From Paenibacillus periandrae (GTDB lineage Bacteria > Bacillota > Bacilli > Paenibacillales > NBRC-103111), in NCBI RefSeq assembly GCF_022458865.1, contig NZ_JAJNMU010000041.1:1-59424 (forward strand): a stretch of DNA of 59,424 bases, written 5' to 3'. Below the pieces are notes generated by a model. The model was not told the DNA's origin. It saw nothing but the letters and a program-made list of their open reading frames with translations, and did not search any database. The translations under genes and the position numbers were made by a program. Positions 33,856-42,019 of the stretch are shown one piece after another (position 1 is the stretch's first letter; each line of letters begins with the position of its first letter).

Positions 33856-36800
33856 TTATTCTACACCCAGTTCTGAACCTTCCAGATTGAGATTCAGCTT
33901 ATCGCTGCTAACCTCATCATCATCGTCTGTTTCCCTCATTTCGATCTCTTTTTCATCGCCAGACAAGATTTTAACATCCATGCCCAGGCTCTGCAGCTCT
34001 TTAATCAATACTTTGAAGGATTCAGGAACGCCCGGCTCTGGAACGTTCTCGCCTTTAACGATCGATTCGTACGTTTTCACACGTCCGACTACATCATCGG
34101 ATTTAACTGTCAAAATTTCCTGCAACGTGTAAGCCGCTCCATAGGCCTCCAACGCCCAAACCTCCATCTCACCGAAACGCTGTCCACCGAATTGAGCTTT
34201 ACCGCCCAAAGGCTGTTGAGTAACGAGCGAGTAAGGACCTGTAGAACGGGCATGGATTTTATCGTCAACCATGTGGGCAAGCTTGATCATGTACATAACG
34301 CCAACCGTAACTTCACGCTCAAACGGATCACCGGTACGTCCATCATATAGAATGGTTTTACCATTACGCTGCATACCTGCTTCAACCATTGTATCGAACA
34401 CGTCATACTCACGGGCACCGTCAAATACCGGCGTTGCTGTGTGTATTCCGAGATACTTGGCGGCCATTCCTAAATGGACTTCCAGCACCTGACCGATATT
34501 CATCCGCGAAGGAACACCAAGAGGATTCAATACAACTTGCACAGGTGTACCATCCGGCATAAAAGGCATATCTTCTTCCGGCAAAATACGCGCGATTACA
34601 CCCTTGTTACCATGACGTCCAGCCATTTTATCGCCTTCGGAAATTTTCCGTTTTTGTGCGATATAGACACGGACCAGTTGATTCACGCCTGGAGGCAGCT
34701 CATCACCATTCTCACGGGTAAATACTTTAACGTCAACAACAATACCGTCCGTACCATGCGGCACTCGAAGCGACGTATCACGAACCTCACGTGCTTTCTC
34801 ACCAAAAATTGCGTGCAGCAAGCGTTCTTCAGCAGTAAGCTCAGTAACACCCTTAGGCGTAACTTTACCAACCAGAATATCACCAGCACCAATTTCGGCT
34901 CCGACACGAATAATTCCGCGCTCGTCCAAGTTCTTCAGAGCATCTTCACCTACGTTAGGAATGTCACGAGTAATTTCTTCAGGCCCCAGCTTCGTATCAC
35001 GGGCTTCTGATTCATATTCCTCGATATGGATAGAGGTATAAACATCCTCTTTTACCAGCTTTTCACTAAGCAGGATCGCATCCTCATAGTTGTAGCCTTC
35101 CCAAGTCATAAAGGCAACGACCACATTACGACCTAACGCCAGCTCGCCCATTTCTGTAGAAGGACCGTCTGCAAGAATATCGCCGACCCGAACTTGCTCG
35201 CCTTTATGGCAAATCGGACGTTGGTTAATGCAAGTTCCTTGGTTGGAACGCATAAATTTATGCAATTTATGTTTTACCAGGTCTCCATTAACCAGCTTGC
35301 CGTCTACCATAGCTTGGCGGCGCACCCATATTTCGTTAGCAGACACACGTTCTACAACACCATCTATTTTGGACACAATACATACACCGGAGTCTTTAGC
35401 CGACTTATGCTCCATACCCGTACCCACCAATGGTGACTTCGGAATAAGCAAAGGTACAGCTTGACGTTGCATGTTTGATCCCATCAACGCGCGGTTGGAG
35501 TCATCATTTTCCAAAAACGGAATTAATGCTGTAGCCACGGATACAACCTGTTTAGGGGATACATCCATGTAATCGACGCGGTCTTTAGGAAGAATCAAGT
35601 TATCATCTTTATAACGTACGATAACCATATCGCTCTTCAAATGACCTTCTTCACTTAGCTCCGAGTTTGCCTGGGCAACAACGTAGTTATCTTCTTCATC
35701 AGCTGTCAGGTAAGCAATTTGCTCAGTAACGATGCCGCTTTTCGGATCTACCCAACGATATGGAGCCTCGATAAAGCCATACTCATTGATTCTCGCAAAA
35801 GAGGACAAAGAGTTGATCAAACCGATATTCGGACCTTCCGGTGTTTCAATCGGGCACATACGACCATAGTGAGAGTGATGCACGTCACGGACTTCAAAGC
35901 CCGCACGTTCCCGAGTCAAACCGCCGGGTCCGAGTGCAGACAGACGACGTTTGTGAGTCAACTCAGCCAATGGATTCGTTTGGTCCATAAATTGCGACAA
36001 CTGGGAGCTACCAAAAAACTCTTTAATTGAAGCGATAACGGGACGAATATTGATTAACGCCTGTGGTGTGATAACATTGGCATCCTGAATGGACATCCGC
36101 TCGCGTACAACACGCTCCATACGGGACAAACCGATACGGAACTGGTTTTGCAGCAGCTCGCCAACCGAACGCAATCTACGATTACCCAGGTGATCGATAT
36201 CATCCGTACTGCCAATACCATGAAGAAGATCAATAAAATAATTAATCGACGCAATGATATCTGCAGGCATAATATTTTTAACTGATTTATCAATTTTACC
36301 GTTGGCAATCACTTTAACGATCTTGCCGTCTTCAATCGGTGAATACACATTAATACACTGAAGTGGAATACGTTCCATTTCAGCAATACCATTAGAGGCT
36401 GTGTATTCTTTGAAGCCTACGCTTTTTTCCAGGAAAGGCAGAACTTCATCCAGCAATCTGCGATCCAGCAGTTGGCCTGCTTCTGCGATGATTTCCCCTG
36501 TTTCCGGATCAACTAAAGTTTCAGCCAATCGTTGATTAAACAAACGGTTTTTGATATGCAGCTTTTTGTTGATTTTGTAACGTCCTACATTTGCCAAATC
36601 ATAGCGCTTTGGATCAAAGAAACGTGCAACCAGCAAGCTTCTTGCATTATCCAATGTAGGTGGCTCACCTGGACGCAAGCGTTCATAGATTTCAATTAAC
36701 GCTTTATCCGTTGAATCCGTATTATCCTTGTCAAGCGTGTTGCGAAGATATTCGTCGTCACCCAACAGCTCCAAAATTTCTGCGTCGGTACCAAAGCCCA

Positions 36801-37392
36801 ATGCACGCAGTAAAACAGTAACTGGAATTTTACGGGTACGATCGATTCTCACGTAAATAATATCTTTTGCGTCAGTTTCCAACTCCAACCACGCACCGCG
36901 GTTAGGAATTACAGTTGCTGTATACGTTTTTTTACCGTTCTTATCTATCTTCGTACTGAAGTAGACGCTCGGAGAACGAACTAGCTGACTGACGATAACC
37001 CTTTCAGCGCCATTGATAATAAAGGTCCCTGTTTCCGTCATCAGAGGGAAGTCTCCCATAAACACTTCCTGCTCTTTAACTTCTCCAGTTTCTTTATTGA
37101 TCAAGCGCACCTTCACACGAAGTGGAGCTGCGTAAGTGACGTCCCGTTCCTTGGATTCATCGACCGAATACTTAGGCTCGCCTAAGTTGTAATCGATAAA
37201 TTCCAGTATCAAATTTCCCGTAAAGTCTTGAATTGGGGAAATATCCTGAAACATTTCACGCAATCCCTCTTCCAAAAACCAATCGTACGATTTTTGTTGG
37301 ATCTCAATAAGGTTAGGAACCTCCAAAACCTCATGAATCCGAGCGTATGACCTGCGTTTACGTCGACCTAATTGAATAAGATGACCCGCCAA
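33856..37392 (-). CDS. rpoB: RNA polymerase beta subunit
   Basis: 1178 aa. The rifampicin-binding segment GSSQLSQFMDQTNPLAELTH followed by KRRLSALGPGG has the susceptible-type residues. KMAGRHGNKG and the C-terminal QFGGQRFGEMEVWALEAYGA are conserved, followed by an acidic tail. TTG 37392 is preferred: AGGGGTGA lies 7 nt upstream and the product begins MAGHLIQLG, aligning with B. subtilis; the ATG at 37410 has no site. Upstream lie promoter and palindromes. Confidence 0.98.
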   Translation of the reverse strand: MAGHLIQLGRRKRRSYARIHEVLEVPNLIEIQQKSYDWFLEEGLREMFQDISPIQDFTGNLILEFIDYNLGEPKYSVDESKERDVTYAAPLRVKVRLINKETGEVKEQEVFMGDFPLMTETGTFIINGAERVIVSQLVRSPSVYFSTKIDKNGKKTYTATVIPNRGAWLELETDAKDIIYVRIDRTRKIPVTVLLRALGFGTDAEILELLGDDEYLRNTLDKDNTDSTDKALIEIYERLRPGEPPTLDNARSLLVARFFDPKRYDLANVGRYKINKKLHIKNRLFNQRLAETLVDPETGEIIAEAGQLLDRRLLDEVLPFLEKSVGFKEYTASNGIAEMERIPLQCINVYSPIEDGKIVKVIANGKIDKSVKNIMPADIIASINYFIDLLHGIGSTDDIDHLGNRRLRSVGELLQNQFRIGLSRMERVVRERMSIQDANVITPQALINIRPVIASIKEFFGSSQLSQFMDQTNPLAELTHKRRLSALGPGGLTRERAGFEVRDVHHSHYGRMCPIETPEGPNIGLINSLSSFARINEYGFIEAPYRWVDPKSGIVTEQIAYLTADEEDNYVVAQANSELSEEGHLKSDMVIVRYKDDNLILPKDRVDYMDVSPKQVVSVATALIPFLENDDSNRALMGSNMQRQAVPLLIPKSPLVGTGMEHKSAKDSGVCIVSKIDGVVERVSANEIWVRRQAMVDGKLVNGDLVKHKLHKFMRSNQGTCINQRPICHKGEQVRVGDILADGPSTEMGELALGRNVVVAFMTWEGYNYEDAILLSEKLVKEDVYTSIHIEEYESEARDTKLGPEEITRDIPNVGEDALKNLDERGIIRVGAEIGAGDILVGKVTPKGVTELTAEERLLHAIFGEKAREVRDTSLRVPHGTDGIVVDVKVFTRENGDELPPGVNQLVRVYIAQKRKISEGDKMAGRHGNKGVIARILPEEDMPFMPDGTPVQVVLNPLGVPSRMNIGQVLEVHLGMAAKYLGIHTATPVFDGAREYDVFDTMVEAGMQRNGKTILYDGRTGDPFEREVTVGVMYMIKLAHMVDDKIHARSTGPYSLVTQQPLGGKAQFGGQRFGEMEVWALEAYGAAYTLQEILTVKSDDVVGRVKTYESIVKGENVPEPGVPESFKVLIKELQSLGMDVKILSGDEKEIEMRETDDDDEVSSDKLNLNLEGSELGVE

Positions 37393-37559
37393 GTTTGATT
37401 CACCCCTCATGTCTACTCAATAGAACAAAATAAAAGCCTCTCCTGAAGCCTTCTCGAGTAAATACTGCCCGAAGTGTCACTTCTTACAGAAGCTTTCCAT
37501 GCATAAAATTCATTTAACCGATAGTTCCCTTACCTTTTGCTATGGTGCACCTAAAATTT

Positions 37560-37581
37560 ACACATTATACGTATAAAGTGT
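37560..37581 (-). promoter_or_regulatory. Palindrome overlapping a possible second rpoB promoter
   Basis: ACACTTTATACGTATAATGTGT is a 22-bp palindrome with one mismatch pair; its core TTATACGTATAA is perfect. A TTGACA at 37579-37584 overlaps one end, with TAAATT 18 bp downstream, so the palindrome would occupy the spacer. Regulator unknown. Confidence 0.55.
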
Positions 37582-37662
37582 CAATTTTATTCACCAAAGA
37601 TAAAATAACGCTTGACATTTTAGCTAACTAAAGACAAAAACCCCATCTTTAATGCTGACATT

Positions 37663-37691
37663 TTATTATGATAACATAAAGGAAATGTCAA
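37663..37691 (-). promoter_or_regulatory. sigma-A promoter P1 of rpoBC
   Basis: TTGACA, a 17-bp spacer and TAATAA, about 270 bp before rpoB. TGACATTT at the -35 and AAATGTCA just beyond the -10 form an inverted repeat (37656-37690). The gene-free interval 37393-37719 holds this promoter, the palindrome at 37560 and a second at 37471-37483 (GAAGTG-T-CACTTC). Confidence 0.75.
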
Positions 37692-37719
37692 GTCAATAAT
37701 ATTTGTGAAAAATATGCAT

Positions 37720-38325
37720 TTACTTTTGCGCTTTGATGATTCGGTAGCCTTTATCCTTGCCTATCTCCTGCACGCGTGCAAATAAGCTTTCCAGCTTCGC
37801 GAATGCAGACGGAGCCCCTTGTTTTTTTTGAATCACAATCCAAAGACTGCCTCCATCTCTCAGCACATGATGCGCTTGCTCAAAAATCTGATGGACGGTT
37901 TCCTTGCCTGCCCGGATAGGCGGATTCGTAATGACAACATCAAAGGTACGATTCATGACAGCATCCAGCTTATCACTCTGCACAATTTCGACATTCGTCA
38001 CGCGGTTGCGTTCGGCATTCATTCGCGCAAGCTCCACGGCTCTTTCATTAATATCAACCATGGTGACCTTACCATGATGGGCCAGCCCCGCTGCCGCGAT
38101 CCCCATCGGACCATAACCGCAGCCTACATCAAGAACCTCGCTGCGTTCGGGAATTTGCAAACTTTCGATCAATACTCTAGAGCCATAATCTACGCCTTTT
38201 TTGGAAAAAACGCCTGCATCCGTCATAAATGTATAGGAACGGCCTCGCAATGTCTCCTGGATTTGATGAAGATCATGTGCCGCTGTCGGCTTTTGCGAAT
38301 AGTAATGCTCAGACACTAATTTCAC
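37720..38325 (-). CDS. RsmC-like 16S rRNA (guanine-N2) methyltransferase
   Basis: 201 aa, a class I SAM methyltransferase: VLDVGCGYGPMGIAAAG binds SAM, VDINERAVELA binds its ribose, and TNPPIRAGK is the NPPxR catalytic motif of RsmC/RlmG enzymes. The B. subtilis equivalent (YbxB) lies between rplL and rpoB as here. Lies beyond the rplL terminator, so expression depends on read-through or an unseen promoter. Substrate inferred from family. Confidence 0.85.
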   Translation of the reverse strand: MKLVSEHYYSQKPTAAHDLHQIQETLRGRSYTFMTDAGVFSKKGVDYGSRVLIESLQIPERSEVLDVGCGYGPMGIAAAGLAHHGKVTMVDINERAVELARMNAERNRVTNVEIVQSDKLDAVMNRTFDVVITNPPIRAGKETVHQIFEQAHHVLRDGGSLWIVIQKKQGAPSAFAKLESLFARVQEIGKDKGYRIIKAQK

Positions 38326-38353
38326 CTCTTCGAAATCAGTTATATAGAAATGG

Positions 38354-38386
38354 AAAACCCCTTGAAGAAAAGCTTCAAGGGGTTTT
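38354..38386 (-). terminator. Terminator of the rplJ-rplL operon
   Basis: AAAACCCCTTGAAG and CTTCAAGGGGTTTT form a perfect 14-bp stem with a 5-nt loop; the T-tract is the end of the 3' arm. The symmetry makes it active in both directions. Confidence 0.85.
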
Positions 38387-38397
38387 AAGACAAAAAA

Positions 38398-38760
38398 TTA
38401 CTTAACTTCTACAGTAGCGCCAGCGCCTTCAAGTTTCGCTTTAACAGCTTCTGCTTCTTCTTTGCCCACTTTTTCTTTGATTGGTTTTGGAGCGCCATCA
38501 ACCAAGTCTTTAGCTTCTTTCAAGCCAAGACCAGTGATTTCACGAACGATTTTGATAACGTTGATTTTGGAAGCGCCAGCGCCTGTCAAAATTACGTCAA
38601 ATTCTGTTTGCTCAGCAACTTCAGCTACTGCTGCGCCGCCACCAACAGCAACTGGAGCTGCTGCAGTAACGCCGAATTCTTCCTCGATCGCTTTTACAAG
38701 ATCGTTCAATTCCAAAATAGTCATTGCTTTAATTTCTTCTAAGATTGTTTCCTTACTCAT
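38398..38760 (-). CDS. rplL: 50S ribosomal protein L7/L12
   Basis: 120 aa. N-terminal dimerisation domain, Ala-rich hinge (VTAAAPVAVGGGAAVAEVA) and C-terminal factor-binding domain with KINVIKIVREITGLGLKEAK. Multi-copy stalk protein that recruits GTPase factors. Follows rplJ by 49 bp. Confidence 0.98.
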   Translation of the reverse strand: MSKETILEEIKAMTILELNDLVKAIEEEFGVTAAAPVAVGGGAAVAEVAEQTEFDVILTGAGASKINVIKIVREITGLGLKEAKDLVDGAPKPIKEKVGKEEAEAVKAKLEGAGATVEVK

Positions 38761-38809
38761 TTGTGTATACCTCCGTTAATTGTTTTATAAAATATTTATT
38801 ATTTTTAAA

Positions 38810-39307
38810 TTAAGCTTCTTGCTTTTCTGCAACAGCTTTAACTGCAAGAGCGAAGTTGCGAACAGGAGCTTGTAGAACGCTAAGCAACATGGAGAGCATA
38901 CCTTCTCTGGAAGGCAGATCTGCCAAAGCTTTAATTTGATCAAAACCAACAACTTTACCTTCAACAACGCCTGCTTTAACGCTAAGCTTGTCGTTCTTTT
39001 TAGCAAAATCCGTTAAGATTTTGGCAGGAGAAACGATGTCATCTTTACTGAATGCAATTGCCGTAGGACCGGTCAAAAATTCATCCAGTGCAGATAGGTC
39101 AGCACTTGCAGTTGCGCGTCTAGCCAAAGAGTTTTTCAGTACTTGAAATTCAATACCAGCCTCACGCAATTGTTTGCGAAGTTCGGTAACTTGAGATACG
39201 TTCAATCCACGGTAATCCGTTACGATTGTGCAAGAACTGCCTTTTAATTTATCAGCTACTACATTCACTTTCTCGGCTTTTAATTCAATTGTTTTCGTGT
39301 TTGCCAT
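38810..39307 (-). CDS. rplJ: 50S ribosomal protein L10
   Basis: 165 aa. TIVTDYRGLNVSQVTELRKQ and the C-terminal helix that binds L7/L12 dimers. ATG 39307 lies 7 nt after AGGAGG. The 358-nt leader holds a promoter, an L10-leader-type RNA with attenuator and three hairpin-repeat units, so expression is probably controlled at more than one step. Confidence 0.98.
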   Translation of the reverse strand: MANTKTIELKAEKVNVVADKLKGSSCTIVTDYRGLNVSQVTELRKQLREAGIEFQVLKNSLARRATASADLSALDEFLTGPTAIAFSKDDIVSPAKILTDFAKKNDKLSVKAGVVEGKVVGFDQIKALADLPSREGMLSMLLSVLQAPVRNFALAVKAVAEKQEA

Positions 39308-39323
39308 TTTTGCACCTCCTAAA

Positions 39324-39431
39324 AACTTTCGTAAGAAAGTTATCTTCGTAAGCATCTGCTAAGCATTCGTTAGAATGCTTTCTTCGTAAGCATAATCTTA
39401 ACTTTCATAAGAAAGTCATCTTCTTAAGCAT
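39324..39431 (-). repeat. Three tandem units of the 38-nt hairpin repeat, upstream of rplJ
   Basis: Linkers at 39342-39355, 39380-39393 and 39418-39431 (ATGCTTACGAAGAT and close variants on the minus strand) alternate with hairpins AACTTTC-TTAC-GAAAGTT, AAGCATTC-TAAC-GAATGCTT and ACTTTC-TTAT-GAAAGT. Linker spacing is exactly 38 nt. The last hairpin ends 3 nt before AGGAGG. Stem sequences differ while pairing and loop type persist. Confidence 0.9.
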
Positions 39432-39465
39432 AAATAAAACTCAGCACGTAAACGAAGGCATCTGT

Positions 39466-39502
39466 AAAAAGTAAAGATGCCTCCGCAGACGCTGCGAAGG
39501 CA
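39466..39502 (-). terminator. Leader terminator (attenuator) before rplJ
   Basis: TGCCTTCGCAG-CGT-CTGCGGAGGCA is followed by TCTTTACTTTTT on the minus strand. It lies between the L10-binding element and the gene, and AGATGCCTTCG just downstream repeats one arm, suggesting alternative pairing. Confidence 0.8.
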
Positions 39503-39557
39503 TGATGATTCACGTTATCTTTGGTCAAACAAAGAAACCCGATTCTATATCATAACA

Positions 39558-39602
39558 CCTCGGCAGGACATTAAGCTCTAAACGAGCACCTGCTGTCTAC
39601 GG
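39558..39602 (-). ncRNA. Ribosomal protein L10 leader
   Basis: The minus strand reads GACAGCAGGTG, a helical middle, then TTAATGTCCTGCCGAGG, the conserved shape of the Firmicute L10 leader that binds L10(L12)4. A promoter lies 29 bp upstream and an intrinsic terminator 56 bp downstream, consistent with transcription attenuation. Confidence 0.85.
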
Positions 39603-39630
39603 TAAGTCATATTCGATTATCAGCTAGAAT

Positions 39631-39659
39631 AGGTTATCATGACCTTACTAAAAAGTCAA
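39631..39659 (-). promoter_or_regulatory. Promoter of rplJ-rplL
   Basis: TTGACT, a 17-bp spacer and TAACCT. The -35 lies 7 bp from the rplA stop codon. Confidence 0.6.
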
Positions 39660-39665
39660 TCCAAC

Positions 39666-40358
39666 TTATCTATAAGTTTGTGTGTTTACGCGAGCTGCAG
39701 GACCCATTGTAGAGGAAACTGCGATGTTTTTAAGGTAGATACCCTTAGCAGCAGCAGGCTTCGCTCTAACCAAAGCATCGATCAATGCGCGGAAGTTTTC
39801 AGCCAACTTCTCGTCATCAAAGGAAACCTTGCCAATTGGAGCATGAATTTGTCCGGCTTTATCCAAACGGTATTCAATTTTACCTGCTTTAATCTCCTGA
39901 ACTGCTTTCGCTACATCAAATGTAACGGTACCAGCTTTAGGGTTAGGCATCAAACCTTTACCACCCAAGATACGCCCCAACTTACCCACTTCACTCATCA
40001 TGTCGGGAGTTGCTACGCACACATCAAAGTCAAACCAACCTTGTTGGATTTTGTTAATCATGTCTTGATCGCCTACGAAATCAGCACCAGCCGCTTCCGC
40101 TTCTCTTACTTTATCACCTTTGGCAAATACAAGAACACGTTTAGTTTTACCAGTACCGTGCGGCAATACAACAACGCCACGAACAGCTTGGTCTTGCTTT
40201 CTTGGGTCTACACCCAGACGAACTGCTACTTCAACAGTTTCATCAAACTTAGCAGTTGCCGCTTTTTTAACAAGCTCAATTGCTTCTTTAGCTTCATACA
40301 AAGCTTCTGCATCAAACAGTTTAACTGCTTCTGCATACTTTTTACTTACTTTAGCCAT
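39666..40358 (-). CDS. rplA: 50S ribosomal protein L1
   Basis: 230 aa. Two-domain protein of the mobile L1 stalk: VVLPHGTGKTKRVLVFAKGD and KGLMPNPKAGTVTFDVAKAV are signature regions. Translational repressor of its operon in enterics. Follows rplK. Confidence 0.98.
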   Translation of the reverse strand: MAKVSKKYAEAVKLFDAEALYEAKEAIELVKKAATAKFDETVEVAVRLGVDPRKQDQAVRGVVVLPHGTGKTKRVLVFAKGDKVREAEAAGADFVGDQDMINKIQQGWFDFDVCVATPDMMSEVGKLGRILGGKGLMPNPKAGTVTFDVAKAVQEIKAGKIEYRLDKAGQIHAPIGKVSFDDEKLAENFRALIDALVRAKPAAAKGIYLKNIAVSSTMGPAARVNTQTYR

Positions 40359-40411
40359 TTGGTTATCCTCCTAAGTGGTATTAGCGGAATGTCCTCCCAC
40401 TGTGCACGGAA

Positions 40412-40837
40412 CTAGTCTTTGATAACTACGCCCATGCTGCGTGCAGTACCTTCAACCATACGCATTGCAGCTTCAACAGATGCAGCGTTAAGGTCAGGCA
40501 TTTTTTGTTCAGCGATTTCACGGATTGTCGCACTTGTTACAGTTGCAACTTTCTTCTTGTTAGGTTCACCGGAGCCTTTAGGAATTCCAGCAGCAACGCG
40601 CAGCAATACAGCAGCCGGTGGCGTTTTGCAAATGAATGTAAAGGAACGATCCTCGAAAACTGTGATTTCAACAGGAATAATCAAACCCGCTTGATCGGCA
40701 GTACGAGCGTTAAACTCCTTACAAAAAGCCATGATGTTAACACCTGCTTGACCCAGAGCCGGACCGATTGGTGGAGCCGGATTCGCTTTAGCGGCACTAA
40801 CTTGCAATTTAACAATTTTAATAACCTTTTTTGCCAT
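40412..40837 (-). CDS. rplK: 50S ribosomal protein L11
   Basis: 141 aa. Pro-rich linker APPIGPALGQAGVNIMAFCK and C-terminal RNA-binding domain. Forms the thiostrepton site and senses stalled ribosomes for RelA-type enzymes. AGGAGG precedes the start. Confidence 0.98.
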   Translation of the reverse strand: MAKKVIKIVKLQVSAAKANPAPPIGPALGQAGVNIMAFCKEFNARTADQAGLIIPVEITVFEDRSFTFICKTPPAAVLLRVAAGIPKGSGEPNKKKVATVTSATIREIAEQKMPDLNAASVEAAMRMVEGTARSMGVVIKD

Positions 40838-40876
40838 TGTGTTACACCTCCTTGCGCTAGTATACGATATTACTCT

Positions 40877-41416
40877 TTAGATCTTTTCTACCTGATGGTA
40901 GTCAAGCTCCAAAGGTGTTTCTCTTCCGAACATGTTGACATGAACCTTCAGCTTGCTTTTGTCGACCAGAATTTCTTCAATGGATCCAACAAAATTCGCA
41001 AAAGGACCTTCTTTAACACGTACGGTTTCTTTCAATTCGAAGTCAATCTTAGGCTTAGGCTCTTCCATGCCCATATGCTTAAGAATGGCCTCCACTTCTT
41101 CAGGAAGCAAAGCAGTTGGTTTTGAGCCTGATCCCGTCGATCCGACAAAGCCTGTGACACCCGGCGTATTACGCACAACATACCACGAATCATCCGTCTG
41201 AACCATTTCAACCAGCACGTAACCCGGATATACTTTACGCATAACCGTTTTCTTCTTGCCGTCCTTGTTTACAATTTCTTCTTCCATCGGAACCAAAACA
41301 CGAAAAATTTTGTCAGTCATATCCATAGACTCAACGCGTTTTTCCAAGTTTGCTTTGACCTTGTTTTCATACCCGGAATAGGTATGTACGACGTACCATC
41401 TTTTTTCCATTTCCAT
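40877..41416 (-). CDS. nusG: Transcription elongation factor NusG
   Basis: 179 aa. NGN domain with RWYVVHTYSGYENKVKANLE and VYPGYVLVEM, then a KOW domain (VKEGPFANFVGSIEEILVDK). Binds RNA polymerase and, in Bacillus, promotes pausing. ATG 41416 lies 5 nt after AGGTGG; the ATG two codons later is an alternative. Confidence 0.97.
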   Translation of the reverse strand: MEMEKRWYVVHTYSGYENKVKANLEKRVESMDMTDKIFRVLVPMEEEIVNKDGKKKTVMRKVYPGYVLVEMVQTDDSWYVVRNTPGVTGFVGSTGSGSKPTALLPEEVEAILKHMGMEEPKPKIDFELKETVRVKEGPFANFVGSIEEILVDKSKLKVHVNMFGRETPLELDYHQVEKI

Positions 41417-41438
41417 AATCGCCACCTATAACTCCCGC

Positions 41439-41651
41439 TTATTTAAAAATAAGGCGTAGCAGCTCAGAAATACCCAAATCCAGCACATAGAAATAAACAG
41501 TGACAAAAGCAACCGTAAACAGAACAACCAGCGTGTAGCTGACCAACTCTTTACGATTTGGCCATTTTACTTTTTTCAATTCGGCCCAACTGTCCGCAAA
41601 AAAAGAAAATGTGTTACCGAAGCTCCGCTTCATTCGAACCAGAAATGACAA
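41439..41651 (-). CDS. secE: Preprotein translocase subunit SecE
   Basis: 70 aa. A short amphipathic helix with ELKKVKWPNRKEL, then one membrane helix (about residues 40-60). Clamps SecY. TTG 41651 has GGAGG 7 nt upstream. Follows rpmG by 18 nt. Confidence 0.95.
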   Translation of the reverse strand: MSFLVRMKRSFGNTFSFFADSWAELKKVKWPNRKELVSYTLVVLFTVAFVTVYFYVLDLGISELLRLIFK

Positions 41652-41669
41652 AACTACACCTCCAAGAAA

Positions 41670-41819
41670 CTACCTAGTTTCGCGATGAGCAGTATGTTCA
41701 TTGCAAAACTTACAAAACTTCTTCAACTCCATGCGGTCCGGGTGGTTGCGCTTATTTTTGTTGGACGTATAGTTCCTTTGCTTGCAGTTCGTGCACGCTA
41801 ACGTAATAATTACCCGCAT
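41670..41819 (-). CDS. rpmG: 50S ribosomal protein L33 (zinc-binding form)
   Basis: 49 aa: MRVIITLACTNCKQRNYTSN followed by KNKRNHPDRMELKKF and CKFCNEHTAHRETR. Four Cys (CTNC and CKFC) make it the zinc-binding type. AGGAGG lies 7 nt before ATG 41819. Position before secE-nusG is as in Bacillus. Confidence 0.96.
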   Translation of the reverse strand: MRVIITLACTNCKQRNYTSNKNKRNHPDRMELKKFCKFCNEHTAHRETR

Positions 41820-41870
41820 GATGTACACCTCCTACGGTCCCAGCCTCATATTTGAATCCTTAAAAAGAGC

Positions 41871-41896
41871 AAAAAAAGCCTACCAGTTTTAAGGCT
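41871..41896 (-). terminator. Possible leader terminator of rpmG-secE-nusG
   Basis: AGCCT and AGGCT form a short stem around a 10-nt loop, followed by seven T on the minus strand. It starts almost at the predicted transcription start, which is odd for an attenuator, and the stem is short. Confidence 0.4.
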
Positions 41897-41904
41897 ACCT
41901 GATT

Positions 41905-41933
41905 ACTTTAGCATAGCGCTATTTTCATGTCAA
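41905..41933 (-). promoter_or_regulatory. sigma-A promoter of rpmG-secE-nusG
   Basis: TTGACA, a 17-bp spacer and TAAAGT. The spacer contains a perfect 10-bp palindrome ATAGCGCTAT (41913-41922). Confidence 0.75.
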
Positions 41934-41982
41934 GGAAAACCTATTTACCAGTATATACGAAGAAGCGGGAAACTAAACCAGC

Positions 41983-42019
41983 AAAAAAAATAAAGCACCG
42001 TATCATCAACAGGCGCTTT
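41983..42019 (-). terminator. Terminator of sigH
   Basis: AAAGCGCC and GGTGCTTT pair (one G-U) around a 12-nt loop, followed by ATTTTTTTT. The sigH stop codon overlaps the base of the stem. Confidence 0.8.

Noticed and set aside
39324..39431. CRISPR array
   Set aside because: The repeat unit is a hairpin plus 14-nt linker with a 38-nt period, there are no unique spacers and no cas genes; orientation follows the adjacent genes.
39639..40415. A 258-codon plus-strand frame over rplA
   Set aside because: Antisense to rplA, rich in Cys/Phe/Ser, with no family resemblance.
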